This document shows positions 46,631-55,739 of a stretch of DNA of 64,000 nucleotides, one piece after another (positions within the stretch are counted from its first letter, which is position 1; each line of letters begins with the position of its first letter). Origin of the DNA: Silicimonas sp. Its GTDB lineage: Bacteria > Pseudomonadota > Alphaproteobacteria > Rhodobacterales > Rhodobacteraceae. The notes beneath the pieces were generated by a model, which saw only the letters and a list, made by a program, of their open reading frames with translations, was not told the origin of the DNA and made no database searches. The position numbers and the translations under genes were made by a program. The stretch covers positions 1 to 64,000 of the forward strand of contig JAJEGW010000007.1 in NCBI GenBank assembly GCA_022819605.1, written 5' to 3'.

Positions 46631-47599
46631 CTATTCGATGAAGCCCAGCTCTTTCAGCGCAGCAGCCATCTCGTTCACCGTGGTCTGGATCTGCGGACCC
46701 CACACGTCCGATCCCGCAACAGAGGTGCTGTCCAGGCCGACCGACGTCAGGAAGCCCTGGTAGACCGTGTGGTTCATGGCCTTGAGCAGCGCGGCTTCGA
46801 TCTTCTCCGCAATTTCCGGCGGCGTGTCGGCATGCACGGCAAAGCCGCGAACGGTCGAGAAGCTGACCGGAATGCCCAGTTCCTTGGCGGTTGGAACGTC
46901 GCCGATCTTGGCCATCCGCTCGTCTGCCAGAACGACGGTCGGGCAGATCTCGCCTGCCTCGATTTGCGCGCCGGCTTCGGCCAGGTTCAGGACACCCGCG
47001 TCCACTGCGCCCGCAACCAGCTGAGTGGCAAGCTCCGCGCCACCGTCAAAGGGCAGCATCTTGGGTGTCATCATCCCGCCCTTCAGCGTGAACATGAAGG
47101 CGGACACATCGTCGATATTGCCCAGATGCGTCACGCCGTAGGTGATCGGGGCCTCCTTTTGCTTGGCCACGAAATCCTCGGCGCTCTCGTACGCGCCGCA
47201 TTTGGTCATCAGGATTTGCGGATCATCCGTGCCGCGCGCAATCGGGCGCAGTTCGTCGATCATCATGCCGCCCTGGCCCTTGGCCATCACGGCCGCATGG
47301 CCGACCGTGAAGGTCAGGATGGTGTACCCGTCCGCCGGAACGGTCTTGTAGTATTCCAGCGCCGCGGCCCCGCCGCCGCCCCTCTTGTTGACGACCACCA
47401 TGTCCTGGCCCAGCTCGCGACGCGCGCGCAGCATCATCATGCGCGTTGTCACGTCCGTGCCGCCGCCGTTGCCAGCGTGAGTGACAACTTCAATTGTCTT
47501 GCTTGGATACTCGTCCGCACTTGCAACGCTTCCAGCGAACATTGCCGCCGATGCGAGAATCGCGGCAGCGCCCAGCTTTGCTCCGAAAGAAATCTTCAT
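46631..47599 (-). CDS. tctC: Tripartite tricarboxylate transporter substrate-binding protein TctC
   Basis: A 322-residue periplasmic protein (Bug family). Signal peptide MKISFGAKLGAAAILASAAM..., cleavage after SVASA. The mature start EYPSKTIEVVTHAGNGGGTDVTTRMM and the segment VVVNKRGGGGAAALEYYKTVPADGYTIL are typical of Bug proteins. It is the first gene of the eight-gene sugar-acid operon. The hairpin that follows fits its need for high expression. Confidence 0.96.
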   Translation of the reverse strand: MKISFGAKLGAAAILASAAMFAGSVASADEYPSKTIEVVTHAGNGGGTDVTTRMMMLRARRELGQDMVVVNKRGGGGAAALEYYKTVPADGYTILTFTVGHAAVMAKGQGGMMIDELRPIARGTDDPQILMTKCGAYESAEDFVAKQKEAPITYGVTHLGNIDDVSAFMFTLKGGMMTPKMLPFDGGAELATQLVAGAVDAGVLNLAEAGAQIEAGEICPTVVLADERMAKIGDVPTAKELGIPVSFSTVRGFAVHADTPPEIAEKIEAALLKAMNHTVYQGFLTSVGLDSTSVAGSDVWGPQIQTTVNEMAAALKELGFIE

Positions 47600-48175
47600 A
47601 GTGTGCTCCCTAGGATCGTTTCAAGGATCAGTCACTGATCCATTCGCATTTTGTATGCCAAATGCCAATTGTGAGTCAACTCCGGCTTTCGGAGGAGGCG
47701 TCCAGCATGTTCAAGACCGGATGGTGCCGAAATCCGGCCCCTTGCAAGCATCCGAGGCCGCACTCCTGCGCCGCGATGCCAGTTCCGACGTCGGTCTCTC
47801 CGGACTCGGGGCCAATGATCGGCCGTTCTGGCACTCGCGTTCGTCTCTGCCGCCCGATGAGGAAGGCTGGGCCGCTGCGCAATGGACGCGTTTGCGAATT
47901 TGAACGTTCATCCGCCGTGTCCAACAGCGTCGACCTGTTGCTTCCGGAGCACTCGGGGAGCCTTGGTGACGATTTCACCACGAATGTACGGATGAGAGAC
48001 CAGTATATTTCAAATGCACTGCCTCGACCAAGGCGTCTCGCAGTCGAAACCTGTGCCCATCAGCCCGCAGACCGCCAATTTGCTCACCTCTCGATCAACT
48101 CGCGCGAATCGAGGCTGTCCGATGTCAGTTCGGCTGGTTCCCGTCTCCCGGCTTCGACGAATTCTTGCCTGGGCG
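47600..48175. promoter_or_regulatory. Control region of the tct sugar-acid operon, otherwise without a gene
   Basis: About 575 bases between tctC and the OsmC-type gene. Two dyads lie just upstream of tctC: the perfect 17-base palindrome GGATCAGTCACTGATCC (47625-47641) and the imperfect dyad TTTGTATGCCAAA (47650-47662), the latter in the style of FCD-type GntR operators. Frames elsewhere in the region have no family resemblance and appear to be chance. Confidence 0.6.
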
Positions 48176-49357
48176 TCAAGCGCGCGTGATCTTCAGCTTC
48201 GTCTTCAATTCCGTACGGCAGAAGGCATGCAGGAAGCAGGTCTGCTCGGACATGTCCAGCATCTCCTGCGCCACTTCGTCGGGCTCGGACGTTTCCAGGT
48301 AGACATGGGTCTCAATCGGATCGGCCTCGCCGGCCTTTCCTGTTCCGCCAGAGGCGCCTCCAAGGCTGAAATGCGTGTCCTGAACGATGCGATAATCCGG
48401 CAAGTCCAGTTTCAGCATCGACGCAAAGCGCCCGAACTGGGTCATGAAACAAAACCCGATGCCGGCGCTGATCAGCGCGTTGGCCTCCGGTGCGCGACCG
48501 TCTTCGGAACTGAGGAACCGGAACGAAGTGCCCCAAGGCGAGTACTGCATCTGCTGGATGTCCTTGATCCCATCCTCTCGCAGAGTTGCGATGGCTCCAA
48601 TGTTCAGCCGGCGGTTCTGTTCATCCGCAAGACTGCCCGAGGCAGCGGTGGTGCCCTTTGCCACCTCCTTCTTGGGAGTGGGGCCAACGGCACTGACAAG
48701 CTCCGGCTGAACTTCCGCCGGTCTGGACGTCGCGAAATGGTCGCCCGGATCGGGAAACAGGGCGCAGTCCAATTCCGCGGCTTTTGCCGTCGGCAACTCA
48801 GACCCGTTCTTGGACAGCTTGAAGTGGCTCTCAAGGTGGCCGCGCATCAGGCCATTCAGCGGAGAGGCGTGGACCGCATCCATCAAAAGGCTGTTCAATG
48901 CGGCGTCATCCAGATCGCAGTCAACCTCGACCTCAAGCTCGACGGGCTCTGCCCCGCCGATCATGGTGCGCTTGGGCATCGACCCCTGCATCGTGTAGAA
49001 ATTGTTCTGGATCAATCGCAGCTTGCGAAGTTCGACGCCGCGCATCCTGGCCAGTGCGGTGATCTTGTTCAGATAGCTCGCGGCCATGCCTGTCGACAGG
49101 AACGCCAAGGGACAGGGTGCGGCATCATGCCCGTTGAGGTACGGCCCCTCGTCCGAAACGAGGCGCCATGTCCGGCCCGTGTCGGCTGACCGCACAAGCG
49201 CTTCCTTCTGGAACCCGCTGAGCGAACGCACCCATGTGCGCAACGCGTCGCCCTTGCGGCATTCCGGAGCGTCGATCGCGACTTCGTCCGCGTTTGAAAC
49301 CGAGAAAAACGGTGGCAGACCGCTTGTGCCGATTATGTCTTCACCCAGTTTGGCCAT
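48176..49357 (-). CDS. OsmC-family protein with two OsmC-like domains
   Basis: A 393-residue protein. Each half shows an OsmC-type reactive-Cys helix: CPLAFLSTGMAASYLNKITA in the first and GIGFCFMTQFGRFASMLKLD in the second, each followed by a strand with the family pattern. OsmC/Ohr proteins reduce organic hydroperoxides or act as thiol-dependent hydrolases. The single-domain norm is about 140 residues. Start ATG 49357 is chosen; an ATG at 49459 would extend it by 34 unconserved residues. A 335-base gap separates it from the SDR gene, so co-transcription is uncertain. Confidence 0.8.
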   Translation of the reverse strand: MAKLGEDIIGTSGLPPFFSVSNADEVAIDAPECRKGDALRTWVRSLSGFQKEALVRSADTGRTWRLVSDEGPYLNGHDAAPCPLAFLSTGMAASYLNKITALARMRGVELRKLRLIQNNFYTMQGSMPKRTMIGGAEPVELEVEVDCDLDDAALNSLLMDAVHASPLNGLMRGHLESHFKLSKNGSELPTAKAAELDCALFPDPGDHFATSRPAEVQPELVSAVGPTPKKEVAKGTTAASGSLADEQNRRLNIGAIATLREDGIKDIQQMQYSPWGTSFRFLSSEDGRAPEANALISAGIGFCFMTQFGRFASMLKLDLPDYRIVQDTHFSLGGASGGTGKAGEADPIETHVYLETSEPDEVAQEMLDMSEQTCFLHAFCRTELKTKLKITRA

Positions 49358-49692
49358 TTCTTGAATATCCTGGTTTTGTGTGGGTCCGCCCAGGCGGACT
49401 ATGTAATTTTTGCCATTCGCAGGCTTGCACGGAGCCGCCATCGACGAGGTCGTGCACAACGTTCAACCTCGCTCATCACGGAAGCAGACCGCCGCAGCGT
49501 TGCCGCGAGTCGCCCCCGCACGGAAATGGCGCACCTGGAGACCAGGCGTGAACCTGGCCTTCAGGCCGATCTCCACGGGCGTGCATTGCCCGCCTGCGTC
49601 GGCCCCGGACAGCTTCAGGCAAGGCCCGATCCTCCGTCCGGTGCATCGGGCAACATGCAGAGCCTGACAGCGGCATGCCTCCTGACCTGCGC

Positions 49693-50448
49693 CTAGAGGT
49701 TCACCTTGCCGCCGTCGACATTCAGCGTCTGACCCGTGACGAAGTCGCTGTCAGCGGTGATCAGGTACATGAGCGAACCGAGAAGGTCTGCCGGCACCAT
49801 CTCGCGCTTGATTGAACGCGACTGCACGGTCGGGCCGCGTGCGGGGTCGAAGCCGGTGTGGCCCTGTATCGACTCGCTCTCGGTCAGCCCCGGTGCAATC
49901 GCGTTGACCTGGATGTTCTTGTCACCCAGCTCGCGTCCATAGCAGCGTGTCAGCGCGATGACGGCACCTTTCGAGGCCGTGTAATGTGCCAGTCCCGGCG
50001 GTCCATAGTAAAAGGTGCCGGATGCGATATTCACGATCTTTCCCCCGCTGGCCCGCAACATCGCGGGGACAACTGCCTTCGTGGCCTGATGCACGCCGCG
50101 CGCGTTCACGGTTATGACCTTGTCGAACTCGTCGTTGTCGATCTGCAGGAACGGCTTGGGCTGAAGCGCGGCAAAGATCGACGCGTTGTTGACGAGAATG
50201 TTCAGCGCACCGAATTCGCTCTCCGTCGCCTCGACCATCGCGGCAAGGTCGTCGTCCGACGTCACATCGACGCTCAGGCCCATCGCCGTACCGCCCGATT
50301 CCTTGATGGCGGCTACCGTGCCAGCGGTATCGAGCACATCCGATACCACGACATTCGCGCCTTCACCGGCCATATGCCTGGCCATTACGGCGCCGATTCC
50401 GCGACCGGCGCCCGTGATCACCGCTGTCTTTCCGTTCAGTCGGCCCAT
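49693..50448 (-). CDS. Short-chain dehydrogenase/reductase (SDR)
   Basis: A 251-residue classical SDR. Cofactor motif TGAGRGIG, structural NNAS, catalytic Ser in IVNIASGTFYYG, and Tyr-Lys in HYTASKG. Asp after the second strand (VVVSDVLD) favours NAD. The tail FVTGQTLNVDGG is standard. It is in line with two glutathione transferases and an aldehyde dehydrogenase; an alcohol-to-ketone step in the same pathway is plausible. Confidence 0.93.
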   Translation of the reverse strand: MGRLNGKTAVITGAGRGIGAVMARHMAGEGANVVVSDVLDTAGTVAAIKESGGTAMGLSVDVTSDDDLAAMVEATESEFGALNILVNNASIFAALQPKPFLQIDNDEFDKVITVNARGVHQATKAVVPAMLRASGGKIVNIASGTFYYGPPGLAHYTASKGAVIALTRCYGRELGDKNIQVNAIAPGLTESESIQGHTGFDPARGPTVQSRSIKREMVPADLLGSLMYLITADSDFVTGQTLNVDGGKVNL

Positions 50449-50466
50449 TGCCGTCTCTCCTCCTGT

Positions 50467-51285
50467 TCAGATTCCGATTTCAAGAATTTCGGCGACTTCG
50501 GGCCAGCTCTTGGCACCGTTCTCGCGCAGGTCGATCGTCAAGTCCTCCGGCACCCAGTCGATGAAGCAGGGCTTGAAGTTCGGGTTGTCCTGGATGGCCT
50601 TGAACCAGCGCTCGACATTAGGCAGACGCCCGCTTTCCCACATGCCATGCATCGACATCATCGCCAGACGGTTCACGTAGGGCGTCAGCGATATGTCGGC
50701 GACCGTGAACCTGTCGCCGACAAGCCAGTCCTTGCCGTCCAGCGCCTCATCCATCTTGTGGAGATAGGCATCGTAAAGCCTGACCTTCTCGGTCGCGCCC
50801 GGCGCTTCAAACCCGTATCGGACGAAATTGTCTTTCTGCACCTTCCAGTCCGACGTGACCGAGATCGTGGGAGTGGAAGCCAAGAACTTCTCGGCCCCTT
50901 CCGGCCCCAGGTTCTTCAACACCGTATGGCGGTGCGAACAGACAAACGTCATCGTTCCGCAGGCCGGATGCAGGTCCTCGTCGACCGCCTTGGTCCAGTA
51001 CCGCACCTGCGCCCGTTCCCAGGGATCGGCCGGATGCACGCTGGTGTCGGGCGCTATCTGGTCGAGGTACTCGATGATCACCGTGCTGTCCGGAATCACC
51101 AGATCGTCATGCACCAGCGTTGGCACGACGCCCTTCGGATTCAGCTTCAGGTACTCGGGCTCAAACTGCTCTCCCTTCAGGATGTCGATGTAAACGCCGT
51201 TCCATTCCAAGCTCTTTTCCGCCATGGCGAAGCGGACCTTGGCGGCACATACGGACGATCCATGGTGGTAGAGTGTGAACGTCAT
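50467..51285 (-). CDS. Glutathione S-transferase, LigF-like pattern
   Basis: A 272-residue cytosolic GST. The thioredoxin domain opens LYHHGSSVCAAKVRFAM with Ser/Cys at the catalytic turn, cis-Pro in KGVVPTLVHDD and the glutathione-contact PDSTVIIEYLD. The C-terminal helical domain includes HPADPWERAQVRYWTKAVDE, close in pattern to the same place in the lignin beta-etherase LigF (RPADPFKRAEMR...KWVDE). ATG 51285 overlaps the aldehyde dehydrogenase stop (ATGA). Beta-etherase activity is a hypothesis. Confidence 0.88.
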   Translation of the reverse strand: MTFTLYHHGSSVCAAKVRFAMAEKSLEWNGVYIDILKGEQFEPEYLKLNPKGVVPTLVHDDLVIPDSTVIIEYLDQIAPDTSVHPADPWERAQVRYWTKAVDEDLHPACGTMTFVCSHRHTVLKNLGPEGAEKFLASTPTISVTSDWKVQKDNFVRYGFEAPGATEKVRLYDAYLHKMDEALDGKDWLVGDRFTVADISLTPYVNRLAMMSMHGMWESGRLPNVERWFKAIQDNPNFKPCFIDWVPEDLTIDLRENGAKSWPEVAEILEIGI

Positions 51286-52721
51286 AACTGCACCGTAACC
51301 CACTTGAGCTCGGTCATGGCTTCAAGATCGGCATCGGTTCCTTCCCGCCCCGCCCCGCTTTCGCCGTTTCCGCCGAACGGCACGTGCGCTTCATCGTGGA
51401 CGGTCGGTCCGTTGACGTGACACATGCCCGCTCCGATGTTGCGCGCGAAGTGGAACGCCTTGTTGATGTCGTTCGTGAAGATGGCGGAAGACAGCCCGAA
51501 CTCGGTATCGTTGGACCGCTCTAGTCCCTCTTCATAGCTGTCGATCGGATAGATCGAGGTCACGGGGCCAAATGTCTCGGTCCGGCAAACGGTCATGTCC
51601 TCCGTTACGCCTGTCAGAATCGTCGGCTGGCACCGGTTGCCGTCCCACTCGCCGCCGACAACAACGGTTGCCCCGTTCGCCCTTGCATTCTCGATGTGAT
51701 CCCTCACCCGATTGCGTTGCCGCTCCGAGATGATCGGAGACACGACCGTATCCGGGTCGCGCAGGTTGCCCATGCTGACCTTCGACGCGATCTTCGCGAA
51801 ACGCTGTACGAATTCATCGTATATCGGGCGTTCCACGTAGAACCGGCTGGAGCCGATGCAAAGCTGTCCGCCAAACATGAAGATCGACCGCGCAGCCAAC
51901 GGCATGCACGTGTCCAGGTCGGCATCCGCAAGGACCAGCGTCGGGCTCTTGCCGCCCAGCTCGAGCGTGTTGGGTGTCTTGTTCCGCGCGCAGATTTCGG
52001 CGATGTGCTGGCCAACGACGGACGAGCCCGTGAAACTCACGAAGTCCACGTCAGCGCTGCTGGTCAGGTCATCTCCGATTTCCGCTCCGTTGCCGGTAAC
52101 CACGTTGTAGGCTCCCGGAGGGAATCCGGCCTCGGAAATGACTTCGGCCATCAGGACCGACAGATGAGGCGCCATCTCGGACGGCAGGTGCACGACCGTG
52201 TTTCCGACGGCGAGGGCATTGGCGACCAGCCGGGTGTTCTTGATGAGTGGCACGTTGAACGGCGTGATGATCGCGACCACGCCGAGGGGTTCGCGGATCG
52301 ACATCGAGAACTTTCCCGGCACGTCCGACGGGATCGTTTCGCCCCTGACATTGCGGCACATGCCGGCTGCCGCACGGACCATGGCCAGCCCCTTGTTGAA
52401 TTCGAAAAAGGCCTTGCCGACAGTCGATCCGACTTCGTCGATCAGGCAATCGACCAGTTCGGACTGGCGCTTCTCCATGATCTCCGCCACCCGCAACAGC
52501 CAGCGTTCGCGTTCGGTCGGCGTGGTCTCCTTGTACGCGGGAAACGCTGACTTCGCTGCAGCGATCGCCTTGCGGATGTCATCGCCCGACCCCTTTGCCG
52601 CAACGGCATAGAGGCTGTCGTCAATCGGGTTCAGGTCCTCGAAAGTCTCTCCAGTCGCTGCATCGAGCCACTCGCCTCCAATGAAATGCTGCAGCGTCAT
52701 GACTTCGGTCGTGGTGTCCAT
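51282..52721 (-). CDS. Aldehyde dehydrogenase (aromatic/vanillin-dehydrogenase-like)
   Basis: A 479-residue aldehyde dehydrogenase. Motifs: TPFNVPLIKNTRLVANALAV, catalytic Glu in TLELGGKSPTLVLADAD, catalytic Cys in MFGGQLCIGSSRFYV and ETFGPVTSIYPI. The FNVPL...HLPSEMAPHLS form is the one common in benzaldehyde, salicylaldehyde and vanillin dehydrogenases, so an aromatic aldehyde is the best guess. Start ATG 52721 behind AAAGGA. It lies 19 bases after dctM in transcription order. Confidence 0.93.
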   Translation of the reverse strand: MDTTTEVMTLQHFIGGEWLDAATGETFEDLNPIDDSLYAVAAKGSGDDIRKAIAAAKSAFPAYKETTPTERERWLLRVAEIMEKRQSELVDCLIDEVGSTVGKAFFEFNKGLAMVRAAAGMCRNVRGETIPSDVPGKFSMSIREPLGVVAIITPFNVPLIKNTRLVANALAVGNTVVHLPSEMAPHLSVLMAEVISEAGFPPGAYNVVTGNGAEIGDDLTSSADVDFVSFTGSSVVGQHIAEICARNKTPNTLELGGKSPTLVLADADLDTCMPLAARSIFMFGGQLCIGSSRFYVERPIYDEFVQRFAKIASKVSMGNLRDPDTVVSPIISERQRNRVRDHIENARANGATVVVGGEWDGNRCQPTILTGVTEDMTVCRTETFGPVTSIYPIDSYEEGLERSNDTEFGLSSAIFTNDINKAFHFARNIGAGMCHVNGPTVHDEAHVPFGGNGESGAGREGTDADLEAMTELKWVTVQL

Positions 52722-52740
52722 GTGATGATTCCTTTCTGCG

Positions 52741-54102
52741 CTAACCGGCCACAATCGTTTCGGGCAGGAAAAGTGCTATCTGCGGGAATAGAATGAGGAG
52801 GCATATCATTGCGGCCATGGCGAACCAGAACGGCCAGATGCCCCGAAAGATAGTCCCCATCGGGACGTCCGGCGCGATTGACTTGACGACGAAGACGTTG
52901 ATGCCGACCGGCGGGCTGATCATGCCCATTTCCAGCACGATCACGATGATGATGCCAAACCAGATCAAGTCCCAGTTCAGCCCGATCGCGATCGGGATTA
53001 CCACGGGGATGGTCAGCACCAGCATTGCAATCCCCTCAAGGAACATGCCCAGGAACATGTAGATGAGGACAATCACCAGGAGGATGCCGAAGTCCCCGAT
53101 CGGCAGCGACGTCAGGAAGGTGACGAGCTGGGCGGGCAACTCGGTCAGTGCCATGAAGGGGATGAAGACGAAGGCGCCGATGATGATCAGGAAGACGGTC
53201 GCTGTTGCACTCATCGTCTCCAGGATCACGGTCTTCAGTTTCTCCAGGCTAAGGGAGCGTCGCGCGGCCGCAACGACAAAGGTCAGGAAGGCGCCAACCG
53301 ACGAGGCCTCGACCGGCGTGAAGAACCCGGTGTACATCCCGCCAATGGTAACCAGGACAACGCCGACGATCGGCGTTGCATGTCCAAGCGACGAGAAGCG
53401 CTCGGCAAGCCCGGATCGCGGCCCCGGGGGACCCGCCTGGGGCTTGCGAGCCACGACGAGATAGATCGCGCCGATGAAGAGCAGGGTCAGGATTATGCCC
53501 GGAAAGACACCCGCCATGAACAGGCGCCCGATGGACTGCTCGGTGAGCACGGCATAGATGATCATGCCGCCGGACGGCGGGATCAGGAAACCGAGCGTGC
53601 CCCCGGCAGCGACCGCTCCGGTAGCGAGGCCGTCGGCGTACTTGTATCGCTTCATTTCCGGCAGTGCGACGCGGCCCATCGTGACGGCGGAGGCCAGCGA
53701 CGACCCCGAAAGCGCAGCAAAGCCTGCGCAGGCCGCTACGGTTGCCGAGGCCAGCCCGCCGCGCAAGTGCCCCATCCAGCGATAGGCGGTGGTGAACAGG
53801 TCGTTCGACATGCCCGAAACGCCGGCAAGGTTGCCCATCAGCACGAACATAGGGATCACGAGCAGGTTGAAATTCGACGCGGCTTCGAAGGTCTCGCCGG
53901 CCAGGTTCGAGTACGCGATCTTCCATCCGCGCGCCCAGGCCTGTTCCGGGTCCATTCCGACGAAGATGAGCTTGTTGGCGTTTGCAACCGCCGTCCCCAC
54001 GAACCCGACGCCCAGCATCGAGAGAGCGACCGGCATCCGCAGTGCCAGCAAGACAAACAGGGACAGGAGCCCGATCAGGCCAAGGAGCGTCATGCTGATC
54101 AC
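52741..54102 (-). CDS. dctM: TRAP transporter large permease (DctM family)
   Basis: A 453-residue DctM protein with the usual 12-13 membrane segments; SGSSLASAVTMGRVALPEMKRYKY, LGFLIPPSGGMIIYAVLTEQSIG and GMISPPVGINVFVVKSIAPDV are the characteristic loops. It carries an internal hydrophilic loop (RKPQAGPPGPRSGLAERFSS) between the halves. Its start overlaps the dctQ stop by 4 bases. Confidence 0.96.
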   Translation of the reverse strand: MISMTLLGLIGLLSLFVLLALRMPVALSMLGVGFVGTAVANANKLIFVGMDPEQAWARGWKIAYSNLAGETFEAASNFNLLVIPMFVLMGNLAGVSGMSNDLFTTAYRWMGHLRGGLASATVAACAGFAALSGSSLASAVTMGRVALPEMKRYKYADGLATGAVAAGGTLGFLIPPSGGMIIYAVLTEQSIGRLFMAGVFPGIILTLLFIGAIYLVVARKPQAGPPGPRSGLAERFSSLGHATPIVGVVLVTIGGMYTGFFTPVEASSVGAFLTFVVAAARRSLSLEKLKTVILETMSATATVFLIIIGAFVFIPFMALTELPAQLVTFLTSLPIGDFGILLVIVLIYMFLGMFLEGIAMLVLTIPVVIPIAIGLNWDLIWFGIIIVIVLEMGMISPPVGINVFVVKSIAPDVPMGTIFRGIWPFWFAMAAMICLLILFPQIALFLPETIVAG

Positions 54103-54617
54103 AGCGGATCACTCCCGACCTTCAGCTTGGCGACTTCGTTGGAACGCACCAGCTGCCAGATATCCAGCAGGAGTATTGCCGCGTAGAGGGCCACCGAAAA
54201 CGCAAGGAGGTAGTAGAACGGCTCGAACGAAATCAGCAGCTGCTGCGTTGTCTCTCCGAACCGCTCTGCGCTTTGGCCGGCATGCCAAAGCCTCCAGGAC
54301 ATCATGGCAAGCAATGCACATCCCATCACCTTGACGAAGATCATCGACCACTTGGCGAACCAGGCTGACATGCGGGATTCCAGCACCTCGATTTCGATAT
54401 GGGCCCCGGTTCGGGCGCCGAGCGGGACCGACAGCGCGACGATGACAACCAGCGACAGCAGGAGCAGGTCCTCGGCCCCCACGATCGGCGCATTCAAGGC
54501 CTTTCTCATGACCAGGACGTTCCAGACGGAAAAGCCCGTCATGAAGACAAGCGCCGCGCCGCCACAGGTCAACGACAACCACGTAAGGGCACGGTCCAAG
54601 GCTCTGATTGCACGCAT
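54099..54617 (-). CDS. dctQ: TRAP transporter small permease (DctQ family)
   Basis: A 172-residue membrane protein with four hydrophobic segments. The DctQ pattern shows as NVLVMRKALNAPIVGAEDLLLLSLVVIVAL and LGARTGAHIEIEVLESRM. It partners the following DctM. A weak GGGATCCC-centred element lies upstream at 54668-54677. Confidence 0.93.
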   Translation of the reverse strand: MRAIRALDRALTWLSLTCGGAALVFMTGFSVWNVLVMRKALNAPIVGAEDLLLLSLVVIVALSVPLGARTGAHIEIEVLESRMSAWFAKWSMIFVKVMGCALLAMMSWRLWHAGQSAERFGETTQQLLISFEPFYYLLAFSVALYAAILLLDIWQLVRSNEVAKLKVGSDPL

Positions 54618-54687
54618 CTTCTCACGTCCCGACTTAAATTGTCATTCCACGAAGGGCCAACGGACCTGGGGATCCCGCGGCAGCGAC

Positions 54688-55704
54688 TTACCGGTTCATC
54701 GCCTTGTGAATCTCTGCTGCGTTCTCGATGCCGCGTTCGGCATATTCCGCGAAGATCTCCTTCATGCCCTCAGCAATGACCGCATCCATCTTAGCACGTT
54801 CTTCCGCCGATACGGAAACCGAGACGACTTCCTTCATGGCATCAGGGTTGGTCGCCAGCCAGTCCAGACCACGTTGTCCCTCGTTGTGGAAACTCGTCGC
54901 GCCCATCATGGATGCCGGCTCGCCGGAAAGCTCGTCGATTATCGCGCGGTGCTCGTCCGAAAGGCCGAGATAGCGCTCCTTGTTCATGGCCACGAAAAAG
55001 ATCGCGAAGGTGACCGGTATGTTGTCGATGTAGTGCGTTGCGACCTCGGCGAAGTTCCAGGGCTTGTCCATTTGCGCCGGAGATATCGTGGTGCCGTCAA
55101 TCGTGCCGGTCGACAGGCCCGTGTACATCTCGGTCACTGGCATCTGCACGGGGACGATGCCCAAGTCTTCCAGCAGCGGGGTGACCATTGTCGCGAACGG
55201 AACGACCTTGGCTCCATTGAGCCCTTCCAGGGTCGACAGATCCTTCGTCGCTGCCCAAGCCGGACCGGCCACGGTGAAGAGGCCAATGAGCTTGACGTCC
55301 TGGTACTCGTCCGCAAGGTGCTCGTCATAGACGCTCAGCAAGGCGCGGGTTGCTTCGAGCGCGGTCTGGTGCTTGCCCGGCGGAACCATCAGGATGGTCT
55401 TCGGGAAGATCGTGGGCGCGTAGGTCTGCAAGCCGAAGGCGATGTCCGCGACCCCTTCGACGACGCGCTTGTACTGCTGGACCGGACCTGCACCCAGCTG
55501 ACCTGCCGGATAGACCTTGATGGTCAGGGACCCGCCTGAGCGCTTTTCGACCTCTTCGCCGAACCACTTGAAGAAGAACGAATTGATATGGTGCTGCGGC
55601 GGAATGAACGTCGCTACGGACAGTTCTTCGGCCGTCGCCTGTCCGGCCCCGGACGCCATGCCCGTTGCCAAGGCAAGTGACAGCAGGGTCTGCTTGAGTT
55701 TCAT
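54688..55704 (-). CDS. dctP: TRAP transporter substrate-binding protein (DctP family), copy 1 of a paralogous pair
   Basis: A 338-residue periplasmic protein. Signal peptide MKLKQTLLSLALATGMASGAG..., cleavage after ATA. The mature N-terminus EELSVATFIPPQHHINSFFF and the stretches YPAGQLGAGPVQQYKRVVEG and VQMPVTEMYTGLSTGTIDG are shared almost word for word with the binding protein at 56589. AGGAGGAAGAAG precedes the ATG at 55704; the longer frame to 55767 is not used. It lies directly before dctQ and is the likely partner of that permease. Confidence 0.95.
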   Translation of the reverse strand: MKLKQTLLSLALATGMASGAGQATAEELSVATFIPPQHHINSFFFKWFGEEVEKRSGGSLTIKVYPAGQLGAGPVQQYKRVVEGVADIAFGLQTYAPTIFPKTILMVPPGKHQTALEATRALLSVYDEHLADEYQDVKLIGLFTVAGPAWAATKDLSTLEGLNGAKVVPFATMVTPLLEDLGIVPVQMPVTEMYTGLSTGTIDGTTISPAQMDKPWNFAEVATHYIDNIPVTFAIFFVAMNKERYLGLSDEHRAIIDELSGEPASMMGATSFHNEGQRGLDWLATNPDAMKEVVSVSVSAEERAKMDAVIAEGMKEIFAEYAERGIENAAEIHKAMNR

Positions 55705-55739
55705 CTTCTTCCTCCTGTTTGGCGATCCGCAATCAGCGG

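Noticed and set aside
54668..54677. GGGGATCCC-centred element upstream of dctQ
   Set aside because: Only the inner GGGATCCC matches; the outer TT/AA arms are absent. It lies inside the TRAP operon rather than at its head, so it is not counted with the regulon sites.
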